Positions 63,624 to 64,000 of a stretch of 64,000 nt of DNA are shown here, in pieces. The stretch is from Sinomonas cellulolyticus (GTDB lineage: Bacteria > Actinomycetota > Actinomycetes > Actinomycetales > Micrococcaceae): the NCBI RefSeq assembly GCF_014656475.1, contig NZ_BNCM01000001.1:124001-188000 (forward strand). Reading direction: 5' to 3'. Numbering within the stretch: position 1 is the stretch's first letter; each line of letters starts with the position of its first letter. Below the pieces are notes generated by a model, which saw nothing but the letters and a program-made list of their open reading frames with translations, had not been told where the DNA came from and ran no database searches. A program made the translations under genes and the position numbers.

Positions 63624-64000
63624 CTAGAGCTTGACGCCGAGCAGCGCGTCGACCGCCGAGGCGACCAGTTCGCCGTCGTGCGCGCTCGCCTCGGCGCCCG
63701 CGAGCGACTCCTCAGCCCACTTGTCCACCGCGGCGAGGGCGCGCGGCGCGTCGAGGTCGTCCGTGAGGGCCCCGCGGATCTCGGCCAGCAGGGGCTCGCC
63801 GGAGCCGGGCACCGCGCGGGCGACGCCGCTGCGCCAGTCCTCGAGCCGGCGCACCGAGGCGTCGAGCAGCTCCTGCGTCCACTCCCAATCCGAGCGGTAG
63901 TGGTTCGCGAGGACCGCGAGGCGGATCGCGGCCGGCTCGACGCCCGCCGTGCGCAGCTTCGAGACGAGGACGAGGTTGCCGCGGGACTTGCTCATCTTCT
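63624..64000 (-). CDS. mshC: Mycothiol cysteine ligase, C-terminal part
   Basis: The 5' end is beyond the window. The visible ~125 residues start with [15 protein letters not shown], the KMSKS motif of class I aminoacyl-tRNA synthetase folds, followed by a helical anticodon-binding-like domain ([26 protein letters not shown]). MshC ligates Cys to GlcN-Ins in mycothiol synthesis. The alternative is a cysteinyl-tRNA synthetase, but the short C-terminal domain and the PAC2 neighbour favour MshC. GC-rich repeats (two copies of GCCTGCCGGCC at about 63585-63608) lie between its stop and the PAC2 gene. Confidence 0.85.
   Translation of the reverse strand, partial: KMSKSRGNLVLVSKLRTAGVEPAAIRLAVLANHYRSDWEWTQELLDASVRRLEDWRSGVARAVPGSGEPLLAEIRGALTDDLDAPRALAAVDKWAEESLAGAEASAHDGELVASAVDALLGVKL

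Overview
The window is about 64 kb of high-GC chromosome from an actinobacterium, most likely Micrococcaceae (Arthrobacter/Sinomonas-like). The evidence is a complete Pup-proteasome gene set, mycothiol synthesis (3' end of mshC), RbpA, an actinobacterial cytochrome bcc-aa3 oxidase with diheme QcrC and three-helix QcrA, a fused PafBC regulator, and many GTG starts. Gene assignments rest on motifs, length and gene order; no database search was possible. I see no rRNA, tRNA or CRISPR array.

Layout. 1-6.6 kb: end of leuA, recO, uppS, an alpha/beta hydrolase, pyrD, a DUF3043 membrane protein and an M20 peptidase. 6.6-17.6 kb: respiration block: erpA-like Fe-S carrier, ctaC-ctaD-ctaF, a GntR/UTRA regulator, then the convergent ctaE-qcrC-qcrA-qcrB operon, trpD, a stand-alone Lrp-type domain and DUF3054. 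17.7-19.4 kb: a DGPF/YCII protein paired with an ECF42-type sigma factor that lacks a canonical start codon. 19.4-23.4 kb: accessory island with a repeat-rich AT-richer noncoding segment, an intact tyrosine recombinase, a small XRE-type protein, a zinc-ribbon recombinase-like protein with a degenerate active site, and an unassigned gene. 23.5-42 kb: mixed metabolic and regulatory genes (MDMPI-type protein, UvrA2-like ATPase, LCP protein, PHP hydrolase, arylsulfotransferase, YeiH/LysR, deformylase, S9 peptidase, RlmA-type methyltransferase, YczE/MocR, NfeD/SPFH, rbpA). 42-64 kb: ppm1-like mannosyltransferase, amidohydrolase, helY, tatC, tatA, a small membrane protein, pafBC, two FKBPs, pafA, prcA, prcB, pup, dop, arc, trmI, rip-like M50 protease, a HAD phosphatase, PAC2 protein and the 3' end of mshC.

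How the genes work together. CtaC-F and QcrABC form the respiratory supercomplex. Arc, Dop, Pup, PrcAB and PafA form the pupylation and degradation pathway, with PafBC (DNA-damage regulator) downstream. TatA/TatC export folded proteins; the arylsulfotransferase here carries a twin-arginine signal.

A recurrent regulatory pattern: about 20 genes have a TANNNT hexamer ending exactly 6 or 7 nt before the start codon, the arrangement expected for leaderless transcripts. This pattern was also used to choose several starts. Convergent gene pairs are separated by perfect 16-25 bp hairpins.
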